From: Clonostachys chloroleuca
Lineage: Eukaryota; Ascomycota; Sordariomycetes; Hypocreales; Bionectriaceae
Direction: 5' to 3'
NCBI GenBank assembly: GCA_037952775.1
Contig: JBANAY010000003.1
Location: forward strand, 18,414,001 to 18,478,000
DNA length: 64,000 bases
Shown: one piece after another, positions 11,657 through 23,854 of the stretch
Layout: every line of letters begins with the position of its first letter
Position numbering within the stretch: the first letter of the stretch is position 1
Made by a program: the position numbers and the translations under genes
Notes under the pieces: model-generated
What the model saw: the letters and a program-made list of their open reading frames with translations, nothing else
What the model was told of the DNA's origin: nothing
Database searches by the model: none

Positions 11657-13095
11657 TGTAGTTACATATCAGGTCAAATTTCACGGATGGAAATAAGCAA
11701 CGAGGGGGAGAGGGTCAAGTTTTGAATGGTGTATTCATGTAGGTAGTTGGTTTGAGACTTTGAACTGGTTGTTAAGTTTGGAAATTCACGGATGTTCACA
11801 GTAGATAGGAACTGGTGATTCTCGAGCCTGGAGGTGGCATGTAGTTCCAAACGTACCTGCCATGACTATAGAAGATGATATCGCGGGAAGCGAGAAGGCA
11901 GGAGCACCCGAGCTCTCATCTCCTTGTTTGCCCACCCACTTTTGCCCCTTCATATCTGGCGCCAAATGGTATCGCTCCAGGTGGAATATCTTGGCGTCGC
12001 TTCCCGGCCAATGTTGGACCGTTGATCGTCGTTGCTGATGCGGACGGGCTACCTATCTAATGGAAGCACTTATGCGCCAACCAGTTTCCCAGAACAAAGA
12101 TCACTTCTAGCATCACTCTGAGTAGGTACCTAGTTAGAGGATTTGCTGGCTGTTATCTCCTTTTTTCTAGGATAACAAGAAAGATTCTGATATTTCTTGC
12201 AAAAAAACAGCGGTGCATTGCCCTCTATATGACCCCAGATAGGCGCTAGGTAGAAGAGGCTTCATGCGATCTCGCAAGAGCATCTATTCTCGTTTTTTAA
12301 CAAGATAAGCGGTTCCTCAAACACGCTACGTGCCGCCCACGATATAGATCCCCCGCCTGGAGGACGATTTCTCAGCAAAACGGGGTAGAACTGGAAAACT
12401 ACGCACCTTGGCAGGCATTGGCAGGTCTTGGCTGGGTCGTAGCCGCTCTGTGCGATGATACAACCTATGCCAGCTGTCAGCCACCCCGGCCGCACGTCGA
12501 TTCTCGCCCACATCTGGCTGGCCCTCTGCAACCTCTTTGCCGGAAGTGGCTTCTGTCAACGACGCCCTCGAATCCAATCAGGTCGATGGTGCGACATTCG
12601 ACGCAGGGGCCCCCAAAACGCTTCGGCAGAAGTCACAACGCTTCTGCGTTAGTCCGCGTTGCAAAAGCCTAAAAATTGCCCGTCACAGCTTAGCGACAGG
12701 GGCAGGCCTGTGCCCTCTGCAGGCGCTCTGCCACGCGATTGGCTGCGCACCCAGCTTGGCCCGGCGCTTCGCACACCAATCAACGAGCCTCAGGGTGTGA
12801 CTCTGCTACCACACCGTGTAAGTCTCCATCTGAGTGCGAATTCAAGAGGATCATGCAGGCTGCTGGGCGGCAAGAACAGTACTGGGAGGGGCCGATCACA
12901 GCGTAGTCACACATTCGCATGGAGGGGTGGCCATGGATTTGGGTTAGTTCGTGAGACCTCCGTGCGTGTTATTATACCTGAGTCTGGCAATCCCGCTCTC
13001 TTTGGTTCTGTGACTTTTGATCCTTCTTCTGCACACTCCTATTACTATACAAGCACAGATTTGATAATACATTCAACCATACCAAAGTACTCACC
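11657..13095. other. divergent intergenic/promoter region
   Basis: This 1.4 kb region lies between the start of the coiled-coil gene (-) and the start of the small membrane-protein gene (+). Two oppositely oriented CCAAT-type boxes (GATTGGCTGCG near 12738 and CCAATCAACG near 12777) sit about 320-360 bp upstream of the ATG at 13096. Open frames here, including one of 181 codons, show no motif and no coding-like composition. Confidence 0.5.
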
Positions 13096-13596
13096 ATGGG
13101 CTCCAGCAATTTTCCTCTGTCAAACGAAACTGGGGAGGAATCCACATACGGCGGAAGTGATGAGGGTGCCGCTGGCTCGAGCTCAAGCTCCGGGCCCGTC
13201 TTGAGCACAGGAGGGATGATTGCGATCGTCGTAGTAATTGTTGTCGTGGCAATATTAGGTGGTGAGTGTCTATGCCGGCATGGTCGCAATGTCCTGGTTG
13301 AAGAGTGCTAATACAGTTGGATAGCAACAATGGCGACACTATTCTTCATCGCTAAGAGGCGGGAATGGACAATGAAGGAAACCCTTAGACGATCAGCACG
13401 CAGAGTGAAGACAGCACTTACACCCAGGCGAACCGAGTTTCCTGACTATGTCAAGGATGGCCCTATTTCTTCCCATCGAGCGCGTACCAGACTTGCAGAT
13501 GTTCCCCCAACCCCACGGCTGCGTCCAGAGGATATCGAAAAGGCCATGGCTAAGTCAGAGGTGAAGAGCAAAGGCCCTAGGTGGCCTGGGAAATAA
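13096..13596 (+). CDS. small single-pass membrane protein, conserved fungal type
   Basis: Two exons (13096-13261 and 13325-13596) flank a 63-bp GTGAGT..TAG intron and yield 145 residues. The N-terminal 40 residues are Ser/Gly/Glu-rich and probably extracytoplasmic. A strong Val/Ile-rich transmembrane segment spans about residues 41-64 (GGMIAIVVVIVVVAILG, continuing into the second exon). It is followed directly by a basic juxtamembrane stretch (KRREW..RRSARRVK) and a soluble tail with PPTPRLRPEDIEKAM. There is no signal peptide, and the positive-inside rule puts the C-terminus in the cytosol. The layout is common among uncharacterised ascomycete proteins, and I cannot assign a function. It is convergent with ENP2, with only 157 bp between them. 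Confidence 0.8.
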
Positions 13597-13753
13597 GTAA
13601 ATAGCAATATGAGTTGAGCGAAGGAACTGGATTGAGCGGTGATCACGGAGCAATGCGTCATGAGTTTTGGAGGCGAACACTTGTGCTATTCTTGGGAGCT
13701 TTTGGAGTATGTCATCTTGTAAATATTGTATCGTTGCGGTAAAGTCTATACGC

Positions 13754-15690
13754 TCACATCTTCCTGAATGTGTTGGAGCTGGCACTCCTTCTGGCATTAT
13801 TTGATTTTCTCCTCGGAGCCTCTGGCTCCTCCGCCTGCTTGTTCTTTCTCTGTGACGCTGGCATGAATGTGACCTGTCGCTCACCCCCAACCTCGCTGCG
13901 ATGTGATCTGTCCCGAGCCGGTTTGGCTCTTCTCGACCCCAGTGATGTGTCCTTGATTTTTCTACCGCCATTTTGAGTCGAGGAGACATGCATAGAGATA
14001 ACGTCCGTGCGTCTTGATGCCCGGATGGCATTCTTGCTTTCCTCGTTCTCACTGTCCTCTTCATCAGAGTCCTTGCCCTGATATCGTGCGGCAGGTTGTG
14101 CCTCAGCTGGGGTCTCAATAAAAGTGCTTGGGTTGAGCGCTCGGAATTCCTTGCTCGTCTCATCAACGTTGAATTCCTCGTCTTCGAACATCTTGCTGAA
14201 TCGATCGTCTCCCAACAGGCCGGCCTTGGTATCCACCTCCTCTCTGTTGGCCTGTTTGCTGAGGAGCTTGTCAACCAGTCTCTGATTGACCTTGACCTTC
14301 TTGTTGCCTCTGATTCTAGTCGCGCGCTCCTTCTCAACCTTCTCCTTCACGCGCTTCATCCTCTCTTCTTCCCAAACGTATGGGTTCACGATTAATCTTG
14401 CCTGCTCATAAAGCTTGGAAGCCACAAAGTAACCGTGCATATAAGGCCGGAGAAGATTTGTCTTGCCGACCAGATGGGCCAAGCTGAGTTGCTTGAGTTC
14501 TGGGAGCGTGAGGAACTTGTAGTTGTCGTAGGTTTCGGTTCGAACTTCCTCGGCCATTTCTTCCACCATGTTGTCGAGGAATGTACACCATTTCGGTGCT
14601 GCACCGAGCTGAGGAATGAAGAAAGCATGCTGCTGCTTGCCTTCGTTGGCTGTGAGGAGCATGCCAGAGTTCTTGCACCATGCAACATCGTTGATATCCA
14701 CCACCGGCTCAACAGACGTCCAAGGAGTACCGTCTGCCTCATCCCAGATCTTGATTATTCGTTTATCGGCTGACAAGACCTTCTTCTCCTGGGAGGAGGT
14801 GGTCATGTGAATGAGCTTCTTGACGGGGAAGCCGTACCCATGATCCTTCTTCAGGAGCGGCGTCGGTCTACGGAGATCAAACAATTGCATCATTCCAGTT
14901 GAGGATCCCGTTGCGATGGACAAACCAGTTGAACTGAAATCCAGCGCAGTGACCTCACCCTCGTGACCAGCAAGGAGGGCGACCCGGGCCTTGGAGCGCG
15001 GATCCCAGAATTCAACGGTTCCGATCGAAGTACCGAAAGCCAGTAGATTGTGTGTTTCCTCTGCAATGGCGGCAGTGTTGACACTGCCGACTCCAATTCC
15101 ACCTTGGAGGCCCCCCCGGTCGTCTCATCATCACCACCGACATCAACTTGATACGATCGCATGAACCGCCCAAGCTCTAGATTCATTCTGAAGACCTCTC
15201 CCTTCCCGTCTGCATCGAGTCCGACCGCCGGAATGAGGGCTTCTGTCGATTGCCGATCATATTTCAGGTCTCGACCGTATCGCGGAAGACGGACTTCATA
15301 GTGGCAGCCCATGGGTGTGTGGAACTCGAGCTTTCGGTCAATCTGGAGATGTAGGGATTTGGAGTAGTCGGGGGAGAGGAGAACAAAGCTGTGGTTGAGA
15401 GAAGTCGTATGGCGAGCGAAGGAGAGTGACAGTTCAGAGAGGTTGTGAACGTGGATTTGGGGCTTGTAAGTGCCGGTGCTCATGACCCAGTCGCCATCGT
15501 CGCTGATACGGATACAATTGCTGGCTTCTTCGAATTCGAAATCCTGGAGAATCTCAACTCGGTTCTGGTACTCGGGGTCGTTCTTGAGACTTCGCTTCCG
15601 CCGTCTGGCGAGCCAGTCTGGCAGAGCTCGGGCTGTCGATGCGCCTGAGACAGTGTACACGGCCACTGTCCCGGGATTAGAAAGCTTCAT
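13754..15690 (-). CDS. enp2: ribosome biogenesis protein ENP2/NOL10 (frame break in a G run)
   Basis: This nucleolar WD40 protein is needed for 18S rRNA processing and 40S assembly. The first part (15690 down to about 15118) encodes the typical start MKLSNPGTVAVYTVSG and WLARRRKRSLK. The remainder, from about 15110, continues in another frame with GLQGGIGVGSVNTAA, WDPRSKAR, DLRRPTPLLKKDHGYG and the NUC153-type DDRFSKMFEDEEFNVD. It ends in a basic tail. The break falls exactly on a run of seven C on the plus strand (15111-15117). One more base would give a continuous frame of 645 residues, the usual family length. No plausible intron removes the break. I read this as a sequencing/assembly indel rather than true inactivation. 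The ATG at 15690 matches the conserved family start. The gene is divergent from MED13. Confidence 0.9.
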
Positions 15691-16599
15691 CGTTGATTGA
15701 AGCAACAGAGATTGCTGCTAGAATCGCGACCTTGGATGTTGCGGCTACGAAGAGCCGTGAAGATCAGAAAATCCAATTTCAGTGTCTGTCTGGTAGTGTT
15801 GAGGACGATAGCACATGCGACTGACTGCCCGAAAAAAAAAATAAGTTTCCTTATCAAAAGAGGAAAATCTGCCATCAGCCCCACCAGGCATTTTATCTCG
15901 GTAAGGACCCCGTTCTTGCAGTAGCGTCCGCGCTGACCGAGCGCTCACCTGGACAGGGCGAGCAAGACCAACGGTTATGTTCGTGACTCGCGAGCAGCGG
16001 AGACGGAATCAGCTCTAGTTCCGATACCAAAGAACAACACGGACGCCTGACAACGGCGGATAGTGCGCATACTAATGGATGAGCTTTAGACTGCATGGCA
16101 TATTGCTGAATTCATCGGTGGTATGTATATCTGCTCTGCCGCCCTTCTCCAGCGACAGTTTTGTACTCGCCCTCGTCGGGCGGATTAATTCCCGAAGCCC
16201 CCAACACAATACTCATCACGTTCGATCATCGCGTCCTCATCGAGGCCCCATCTATCCTTCTTCTACATGCCCCTTTGCGACCTCGACCTACCCTGATTCA
16301 AGCAGCTTCCTCGCTGTTTTCGCGCACCTAAGCTAATTCATCGTTGAAGGTTGTGTCAGCGGAGATGGAGCCAGTTTATGTCAACTCGATTATTGCGAAC
16401 AACGACATTGCTATCACCCTTCAGAACATACGCTACACATAAATTATTTTATCGAACGATCGGAATACACGTATATTACATCTTGGAGGCCGAGTGAACA
16501 TCGAGAGAAGCAGGAGACTGGACCGTTGGCGCGCAAGTCTATTTCATCAATCCACTTCCCGTAAACGACAAGTAGTTGTGCAGATGACTTGCGTTCGCT
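15691..16599. other. divergent promoter region (ENP2 / MED13)
   Basis: About 0.9 kb is shared by the two divergent genes. An A/T-rich tract at 15832-15850 (a nine-A run) and several pyrimidine-rich patches are present. No gene is supported. Confidence 0.55.
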
Positions 16600-19500
16600 A
16601 TGGAGGCTGGTGAATATGAAACGAATACTCTTCTGTTGGTGAGTTGGAAGGGCGCGCTCAGAACCGGGAATCAGGCTGACCTTGGATAGAACAACATCTC
16701 TACGATCAACTTTCGAGTGTACGAGGCACCATCCGACCTATCTAAGAACTTACCCTCCGCCGCCCTCGAATTCGAAGGTTCGCTACGTGAAAATGGACAC
16801 CTCGCTTTTTTTGACCCTGACCGGAGGGGCGTATGGTGCTTCCGGATACAAGAAAAGGAGGTGGAAAACGAGGATAGCAAGCCGACCTGGAACCTGGACA
16901 CAACCTTCAAGGTGTCAGGGCAAGCATTTGTTCTAGCAGAAGAGGGTGCAATCGAGCCCCTCTCAATTCAAAAGGGGAGATCACAAGCGCCGAGTCCACC
17001 AGCGTCAACGATGTCCACTTCTTCTACTGCCTCCCCGTCCGGCACTGTGAACATTGACCCTGTTCCGCGATCGCCCTTTGGCGCACCAGGTAGCAACCCT
17101 TGGCCAGTTCCGACAAAGCAGGAAACCCCATCAGTTCTATTAGCCGACACGCAGACTAAGGGAGGGCCATCGGCACTTGCGGTCGTATACGAGAACTTTA
17201 TTGCGGCCGTGCTACATTCCGTGAGCACGGCAATATGCACCGCAACACGATCACTACCGCTCAACTATCGCACAGTACTATTTACCCCGAATCTTACGAA
17301 TTCTAAAGACTTTCCTCCAGAGACAACAATAGGTACGCTTGCCGCGTACTTGACTACTATTGGAACTCTCGTAGTTAGTCTAAAGCTCTCTCAGTGTAAA
17401 GGTTTATCATCACTCGAAAACATCTTTGCTGCAAGCCTCACACGCCCGGGCGAACAGATTTTCGCAGCGCCTTTTGGAATCCGGGCTTCAAACCCGTCCA
17501 TTACAATTGATGACTTTGGCGCGCCCAGCTTGGCGCAAACCCCGAACACACAGGCCCTGAGCTTCCGGCGCCCCTTCGAAGGCGACGATGGTCTCTGGAA
17601 GCAAGCGTGCCTTAGGATTCTGCAATTAAGGGGTGTACCGTTCTCTCTATTAAAGGGATGTTCTTGGGTGAATATCACGGTATCAAGACAGCGCCTTCAG
17701 GACCCCAAGAATGACACACCCCGCAACAGGGACGTTACAGCAACAACCACTATTCCGTGGCCTGGTCCTCTGTGTTTTCGTCGGAAAACTGCGGACGCAA
17801 CAACAGGCACCCGACTTCGCGATACAATTCTAAGTGGCCATGAGGAAAGCCGTGATCCTCTTGGTATTGCCGGGCGTTGGATGGACTCTACATCTGAGAG
17901 GGAGGAACAGATAGCCAAACGAAAGGCCGAGCGTGTGGCTTCCGCGGCGTCAGAAAGCAACGGAATTAGGCCCCGGCCTCTCGTCACAGAGGATATGACA
18001 CCTGTTGTCGGTCGCTCAAACATAGCTTCCGCGGGTGCCATGTATCCGACGCCACCAGATGCCATTCAGCAGCACAATGGAATAACGCCTACACTAGATG
18101 CCGCAACAGCAAGCCCGAGAAATCTGTCTTCAGCAGCCGCAACGGTTGACATTGTGGATATGGCTCATGCCGAATCTGAACCGGAACCGGAACCTCAACC
18201 CGTCCCCGAGCCTGAACCTGAGCCTGAAGTGCACCATCCAGACAATGATATGTGGGATAGACCTGAAGAACCAAGGCGGGAGCGGAGCGGAAGCAACAAC
18301 TCTCTGGGAGACCCCTCAAGTATTTTGATGGATAGCGACATGTTTGGGGACAATGATATAACGGAAGCCGATTTCAACTTCTTCGACGAAGACCCGGGTG
18401 ATCTAGACATTGACATGGCTGATCTTGATGATCCCTCGCCTGTCCAGGTTTTGGATGCGAGCCCCCCTAAGGAAACTTCAGTCAAGAAAGAGGAAACGCA
18501 TACCAAACTAAATGAGGATCCTGATCCTGTGTCCTCGCCCCAAAAGTCTGAAGGCTTCACTATTCCTGAGTTGCGGCATGCAAGGAGCTTTTTGGGCGAC
18601 CCTCAAGCCACTCGGATTATCACTGAAGAGAAGAAAGCAACCTCAAAGAGAACACACAGCCCATTCAACCCTGAGACTGTTTTTAAGCGAGTGAGGGCAT
18701 CAGTGCCTCAGGCAACTGTGTCCCCAAAAGAAACGAACCAAAACCCCAAGCGGAAAGCCAGTGTGTTTGAAAAGATCGATTTCGGCCCTGCCTTGCCTAT
18801 AATTAATAAAAAGTACGAGAAAGGCGGTCTCTACGACTTCGAACCCACAATTGCAGAGCTTCAGAAGAAAACTAGCTCTCGAGCAGGCGCACTTCCCGAA
18901 ACAGACTATCTCAAGCGCCACGGTAAGCGCACCAAGAAGCTGAAAGAACCGCCTTATACTGCAAATGCTTTGATGAGGGGTCTCACATCACTCGATGTGT
19001 CTGCTTCACATATAAGCCCTGTTCGCGTTGCCCGCTCTCCCTCAGACGACGATGCGAGTAGTGTAGAATCTGATCAAGATGACTCTAGCTACACATCGGA
19101 AGAACTCCATTCACCAACCAAAGCAAGTTTCAAGGGAACTGTTGTGGATGAGGATGTGGCTTCGCAAGTCACGTTTTTCCGAGACTCTGACACCGCTACA
19201 GAGCCAGATCAGCGACTTGCTTTGGAATTGCCTAAATTATCTAGGCCGCATGGACCTGAAATACCTCTCTCCAGGCTGTTGATGGATCCCGAGCCGTTAG
19301 CCCTTGAGCTCCCATTAACTGATGAAGATACCATTCAGATAGCTCAGCTACTGACTGAGCAAGCGGCGCTTGGCGACTTGAGCATGATGAATCTGGCAGT
19401 CCACAACACAGGCATTGCCGGCCCCGGGAATCAGCGCCGCCAAATGTCAGCGTACTCGCGGATGGTGGCCAACATTCTCCAGGGTGCTTTCTCTTCATCC

Positions 19501-21242
19501 ATCAAAGGGTTTTCCCCCAGCCGGCTCAAAGACCTGCTCGAAATACCCGATGTGCCTGCACAGGGTCAAATGAGGGGTATCCAGCCTCGACCGGTCCCGG
19601 GCAGAGACTCAAACGCTGAGCAGTTAAGACTTAGCAATGTGTATCAGATCCCATCTCACCACCTGGAAATGAGAAGATCCGAAACAAGACTGTCCGTCTT
19701 ACCTTCTGCTGTTACCTTCTGGGAGAGTCTTGGTATGGCCCCTGCGTCAGGGAGTAAGGATGTATACGCGCTTTGCGTATTTCCTGGCTGGAGTGGCATG
19801 TCAGATAATACGCGGACCTTCTTGGGACGAATGAAGAGTCTTTACGAGCTACTCAAGCTGGGCACGTTTGAGAATGTACCTCTCCCTAATGAATTTGAAA
19901 GCGGCTTGCTCCCGTACGAAGTAGATAGAATATCTACTTCTCCGGATGCGAGCGTGACCAGGCAAGGATCAGCATTGATCGAGAGTATGGATGTCTTGCA
20001 AGCAACTCTTTCGGACCTGCCCCAGGAGGAGACGAATATTGTTATTTTCATGGTCTACACTCCTAACAACCCTGGCACCATAGTTGAGGCCTGTCTCGCT
20101 TTCCAAAGATTTTCCGAAACTTGCAAACCTCTGCTTGCAGGTAAGGGAGACGGTGGACGCAAGGAACTGATACTACAGCTTGTGTCAGCCGATTTGATAT
20201 CGTCGCCGACGGACTTGGTCATAACCCCTTCCTCCGCGCTGGTCAAATTATGCGTTGAAATGTATGACCGCTGTGGGTCACCCGAGAGCCCGATGTCAAC
20301 CCCAGCGATCCTGTTGGAGCAGCCACCGCCACGCCTGATCGACTTTAAACTAACCGGCACACCTTCTGCTTCACTAATACATGAGAATTCCTGTCTTCAC
20401 GTGGCTTACGCCCAGAGCAGTGATGAGCGGTGGGTATCAGCAGCTTGGACAGATGATCGCGGCAGTCGGCAGGGAACTGCCTCGTACTGCTTAGGCCGCA
20501 AAGGACGGCCTCTGTCTACGCAGATGACTGATGTCGCACATGCGATCTGGGAGATGACATTGGAGTTTATCGCTCATCGCAGGGTCCATTGGCGCATTAT
20601 CATTACCAAATGCGGCCCAATGGACACTGCGGAGATTGACTTCTGGTCGGCTTTGGCACGAACAGAATCTACAGCGAATGTAGCACTTATTCTGATGACT
20701 GTCGACACCAGTCCTTCGCTTCAGCTGGTTCCCCCTGCTACTCAGATCTCGTCATCAACAACCGGCTTCTACACCACGCCCGTTTCAACCCCCAGACCAA
20801 CATCGTGTCGCCCGAACAGAGTGCGACGCCGATTACTAATGCCGCCACTGCCCCTACGCCTGGCGCGGATGGTGGTAATGAATCCGAAGGGGATGCGGTA
20901 CTCTTGGATCTTACAGACCAGGTTTGGGGCGCTGTTTTGGGCCACAGGCTGAATAACTCGTCGACATTGCTTGAGCTCCATCCCGCTCTTGTAAGTGGGT
21001 ATCTGATAAAGAAGGTTGGGTCAAAAATAGAGGACCCGCCTGTCGTGATCGAGGTCAATCTTGTGCATACTGAGGGCACGGCGCGGCCGTACGAGCCCCT
21101 GTTCCGGGAGATGCTCAGCAACTTCCGCGGTCTGGGAACGTTGGCAAGGGCCAGAGGTGTAGTGGATATGGAGATGGATGTGCGGCCATGGCACGTTGCC
21201 GCTGCGGAGAAGGCAGTCCAGGTGCTCTTCGCTCTTATGTAA
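16600..21242 (+). CDS. med13: Mediator kinase-module subunit MED13 (SSN2/SRB9), frame break in a C run
   Basis: MED13 bridges the CDK8 kinase module to core Mediator and regulates RNA polymerase II transcription. Exon 1 is 16600-16638 (MEAGEYETNTLLL). A 51-bp GTGAGT..TAG intron (16639-16689) follows, then a long exon starting NNISTINFRVYEAP. The N-terminal Med13 domain spans roughly residues 1-370. It is followed by an acidic, Pro-rich linker with an EP dipeptide run (DNA about 18175-18230). The C-terminal Med13 domain contains FPGWSGMSDNTRTFLGRMKS and VHWRIIITKCGPMD. At a five-C run (20789-20793) the frame changes. The conserved C-terminus (SPEQSATP..., LTDQVWGAVLGHRLNN, VSGYLIKK, VDMEMDVRPWH) continues to the stop at 21242 in the next frame. 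One additional C restores a single 1530-residue frame. I regard this as a probable assembly indel. Confidence 0.92.
18175..18230 (+). repeat. Glu-Pro dipeptide-coding repeat in MED13
   Basis: Alternating GAA/GAG/GAA and CC(N) codons encode ESEPEPEPQPVPEPEPEPE in the disordered acidic linker of MED13. It is a low-complexity hexanucleotide-like repeat with substitutions. The tract stays in frame. Confidence 0.75.
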
Positions 21243-21952
21243 CGGGGCTACTACTATTATATTGGGCTATATTATTCATGGAGAGATGTCCTGATGGCGA
21301 GTATGGGATGCCCGGGGTACCATTTTGGGCTGGGGATGGCCGGAGTTTGGCGTTGTGAATGGGAGAGATAGATGAACGAAACAAAACAGCATCCAGATCA
21401 TATATATCCCGCCACAATGTGGAATTATAATGTACCAAGATTATCATCACTAAACTGTTTGCTACAAGACGTGGATTATGACTCCTGAACAGATGCTTGG
21501 TGACTCAGGGTCATCAATCATGTCAGTCATGACTCACACTGGGGGCGAGGCTGCGCGTATCTTTGTAGGCCGATCGCATATGCATGTAGTGAGGCGACCC
21601 ACATTTCGCCATTTGGTACAACTTCCGCGACTGTCGTGCCGATTTTCTCATTGTTGGTCCTTTTTCCAACAACATCCATCCATCTCCAAAGGGAAAGGCT
21701 CCAATCTGCCTTCGTCGTTTTCTTACTGTCTGATTCGGCCAGACGCATGTGCCGTTGGTGAAAATCTAATCAAAATGGCGTCCATTTTGAGAGAAGCGTA
21801 AAGGGTGATAGGATACCTCTTGAGCTCAGTCCATATCTTGTAAAAGAGAGAGATTCCTGTAAACTCCATCTTTTCGCAGTATCCATTTCATTTTTTATTT
21901 TTTTTTTTTCTTCTCCATTTCTTCCGTCTCCTTTTCATAACCATCCATAACC
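21243..21952. other. intergenic between MED13 and F-box gene
   Basis: This 0.7 kb holds the MED13 3' UTR and the promoter of the F-box gene. No additional gene is recognised. Confidence 0.6.
21875..21940 (+). promoter_or_regulatory. pyrimidine-rich tract upstream of the F-box gene start
   Basis: A T/C-rich stretch, including a run of about 14 T near 21898-21911, ends about 20 bp before the ATG at 21953. CT-rich leaders just upstream of the transcription or translation start are common in filamentous ascomycete promoters. The functional assignment is inference. Confidence 0.35.
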
Positions 21953-23854
21953 ATGGACCGTGCCCTTACCCTCAACATCAAGCCCACCTCTGGCCTGGAG
22001 TCCCTCCCGGACGATCTCCTGCTCGACATCACCGAGAAATTCACGACGGCTCGAGATCTTGCTAGCTTCGGTTCAACTTCCCGCCATCTCCATTCCTTCA
22101 CGCGGGAGGCCGGATGGAGGACTTTCTGTCGTTCCTCCTTTTCTCCCGTCTTCGACATCACCGCCGGCAGGATATCCCGGCAGCGCTGGGATGAGGTGGC
22201 GAATCGGCTCACATACCTGGATCGCTGCTGGGAACGGCGTGCATTCTCCATCTACAAATACCATGAAATAAAGAAGAGTGGCCGCGGGAGATCTCGCCGT
22301 GGCTTCTCCGGCGTGCAGAGCGTTTCTTTCCACCCGGTCCTGGATGCTAGGGTGCTGGCGAACACTTCCTCCAAGGATGAACAGGAACTGGCCGTCTGGG
22401 GCGTCGGGGAGGACCTCATCACCAAACTCAAACCCCTGTACTCGGCAGACCAAGAGAGTTGGTTCAGACTCGAGGGCCGCGAGAGCGGCTACAGTGGGGG
22501 CTTCGGCGATGTGACTGCCGTCACTGCCCTCGATCGATCGCAGTCCCCAGAGGTTGTTGTTGGCAGGGCCAACGGGGACTTGAAGGTCATCGCGGCTGCT
22601 GGCGAGGAATTTGGGGCCGTCTCACAGTCTTTGACACCGTACCAGGGAGCCGTGGATCCCAAGACGGATACCTCATCCCGTCGAAGATCGCCAGCCCGTG
22701 TCGCCATCTCCTGGACGGACTGGCAACCGCAGACGAACATTTTGGCAAGCTGCCGGCACTCGAGTATAACTCTTCATGATCTGTCCAACAAGGAGGATGA
22801 GGAGCTGGACCCCATGTGCCATTATGACCTCTCCCAGGATTGTCCCAGCGACGAGATGCCCTTCGTACGCAGTGCCAAGTTCCTCGGGAAGGACATCATC
22901 GCATGCGGTTTGGGCGGAACCCGTCAGCCCCTCAGATGGGGCCGCATCACACCCACCGGGCTGGAATTCTTTGATGCAGTGCAGGACTCTTCGGACTATT
23001 CTCACCTCACCGATATAGCCCGAAGCGGGATGCCGGAGAAGACGACCGTGCGAGCAATAGAGCCAGTCGGCTACGGGCACAGCGAGAGCCTCCTGCTCAG
23101 CGCTTGGGAAGATGGGACATACAGACTCAACGATATCAGAACCTCGTCCCCCTACGATGCCATGTACCGTGATCGATGGAGCGTCTACGAGCCAGGCAGC
23201 TCTCTCCTCGTCTACGGGACCCAGCGCTTCATCGCAGGGAGCAACATGTCTGAGTCGCTCGTCTTCTTCGACTTCCGGAACCCGAAGCCATACAACCACA
23301 CCAGCGCTCTCCCCTGCTCAACCGACGCCCCTCACCCAACCCCCCCAGGTCGCTCCAACGAGCCGGCTGCCTCTGTTCCAGTCTACGATAAGTGCTGCCC
23401 CCTGCTCGGCCAGTCGTGCTCCTGGCACTCGAAAGCCACCCAGGACTACTGGCGCCCAGACGCCATACTTCACTTCGGGCAGTCCCGCTACGACCGCGTC
23501 CACGCACTCGCCAAGGCGTCGAACCTCTCCGGCTCCTTCTACTGCGGCGTAGACGGCTACGTCCTCGAGGTCAACCTGAAACTGGCCGAAGACATGGAAC
23601 CCAGCAGCAGCAGCAGCAGCAAGCCCTCCGCGCCCGCGGGCTGGCAGTCCTACAGGCCCCGCGACAAGATCTCCCTCATGGAGACCGGCGTCGGCCGGAT
23701 GAGGGGCCGCGACTGGGAGCAGCTCGACCTGGAGCTCCCACAGCTGTGGCACCAGAGGAAGCCAGGCCACGGGAAAGGGGCTCACAATCCCAAGCCGGTC
23801 AAGGGCTCTCGTTTGGATTCCATCTACTACGATCCCTCCAACCGGTCACAGTGA
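21953..23854 (+). CDS. F-box protein with WD40-like C-terminal region
   Basis: A single exon encodes 633 residues. The N-terminus LESLPDDLLLDITEKFTTARDLASFGSTSR is a clear F-box (about residues 16-60), which docks SKP1 in SCF ubiquitin ligases. The rest contains repeats resembling a degenerate WD40 propeller: VQSVSFHPVLD, VAISWTDWQPQTNILASCRHSSITLHDL, LLSAWEDGTYRLNDI and SLVFFDFRNP. This region would recruit the substrate. A six-Ser run (AGC repeat at 23603-23620) lies near the C-terminus. The substrate cannot be named. The start ATG follows a pyrimidine-rich leader. The gene is convergent with the nitronate monooxygenase gene, 179 bp away. Confidence 0.85.
   Translation: MDRALTLNIKPTSGLESLPDDLLLDITEKFTTARDLASFGSTSRHLHSFTREAGWRTFCRSSFSPVFDITAGRISRQRWDEVANRLTYLDRCWERRAFSIYKYHEIKKSGRGRSRRGFSGVQSVSFHPVLDARVLANTSSKDEQELAVWGVGEDLITKLKPLYSADQESWFRLEGRESGYSGGFGDVTAVTALDRSQSPEVVVGRANGDLKVIAAAGEEFGAVSQSLTPYQGAVDPKTDTSSRRRSPARVAISWTDWQPQTNILASCRHSSITLHDLSNKEDEELDPMCHYDLSQDCPSDEMPFVRSAKFLGKDIIACGLGGTRQPLRWGRITPTGLEFFDAVQDSSDYSHLTDIARSGMPEKTTVRAIEPVGYGHSESLLLSAWEDGTYRLNDIRTSSPYDAMYRDRWSVYEPGSSLLVYGTQRFIAGSNMSESLVFFDFRNPKPYNHTSALPCSTDAPHPTPPGRSNEPAASVPVYDKCCPLLGQSCSWHSKATQDYWRPDAILHFGQSRYDRVHALAKASNLSGSFYCGVDGYVLEVNLKLAEDMEPSSSSSSKPSAPAGWQSYRPRDKISLMETGVGRMRGRDWEQLDLELPQLWHQRKPGHGKGAHNPKPVKGSRLDSIYYDPSNRSQ
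23603..23620 (+). repeat. (AGC)6 microsatellite coding poly-Ser
   Basis: Six perfect AGC codons encode a serine run in a disordered part of the F-box protein. The trinucleotide period preserves the frame. Confidence 0.9.

Noticed and set aside
12659..13204. 181-codon plus-strand frame overlapping the membrane-protein gene start
   Set aside because: It has no motif and reads through the true start at 13096 in another frame.
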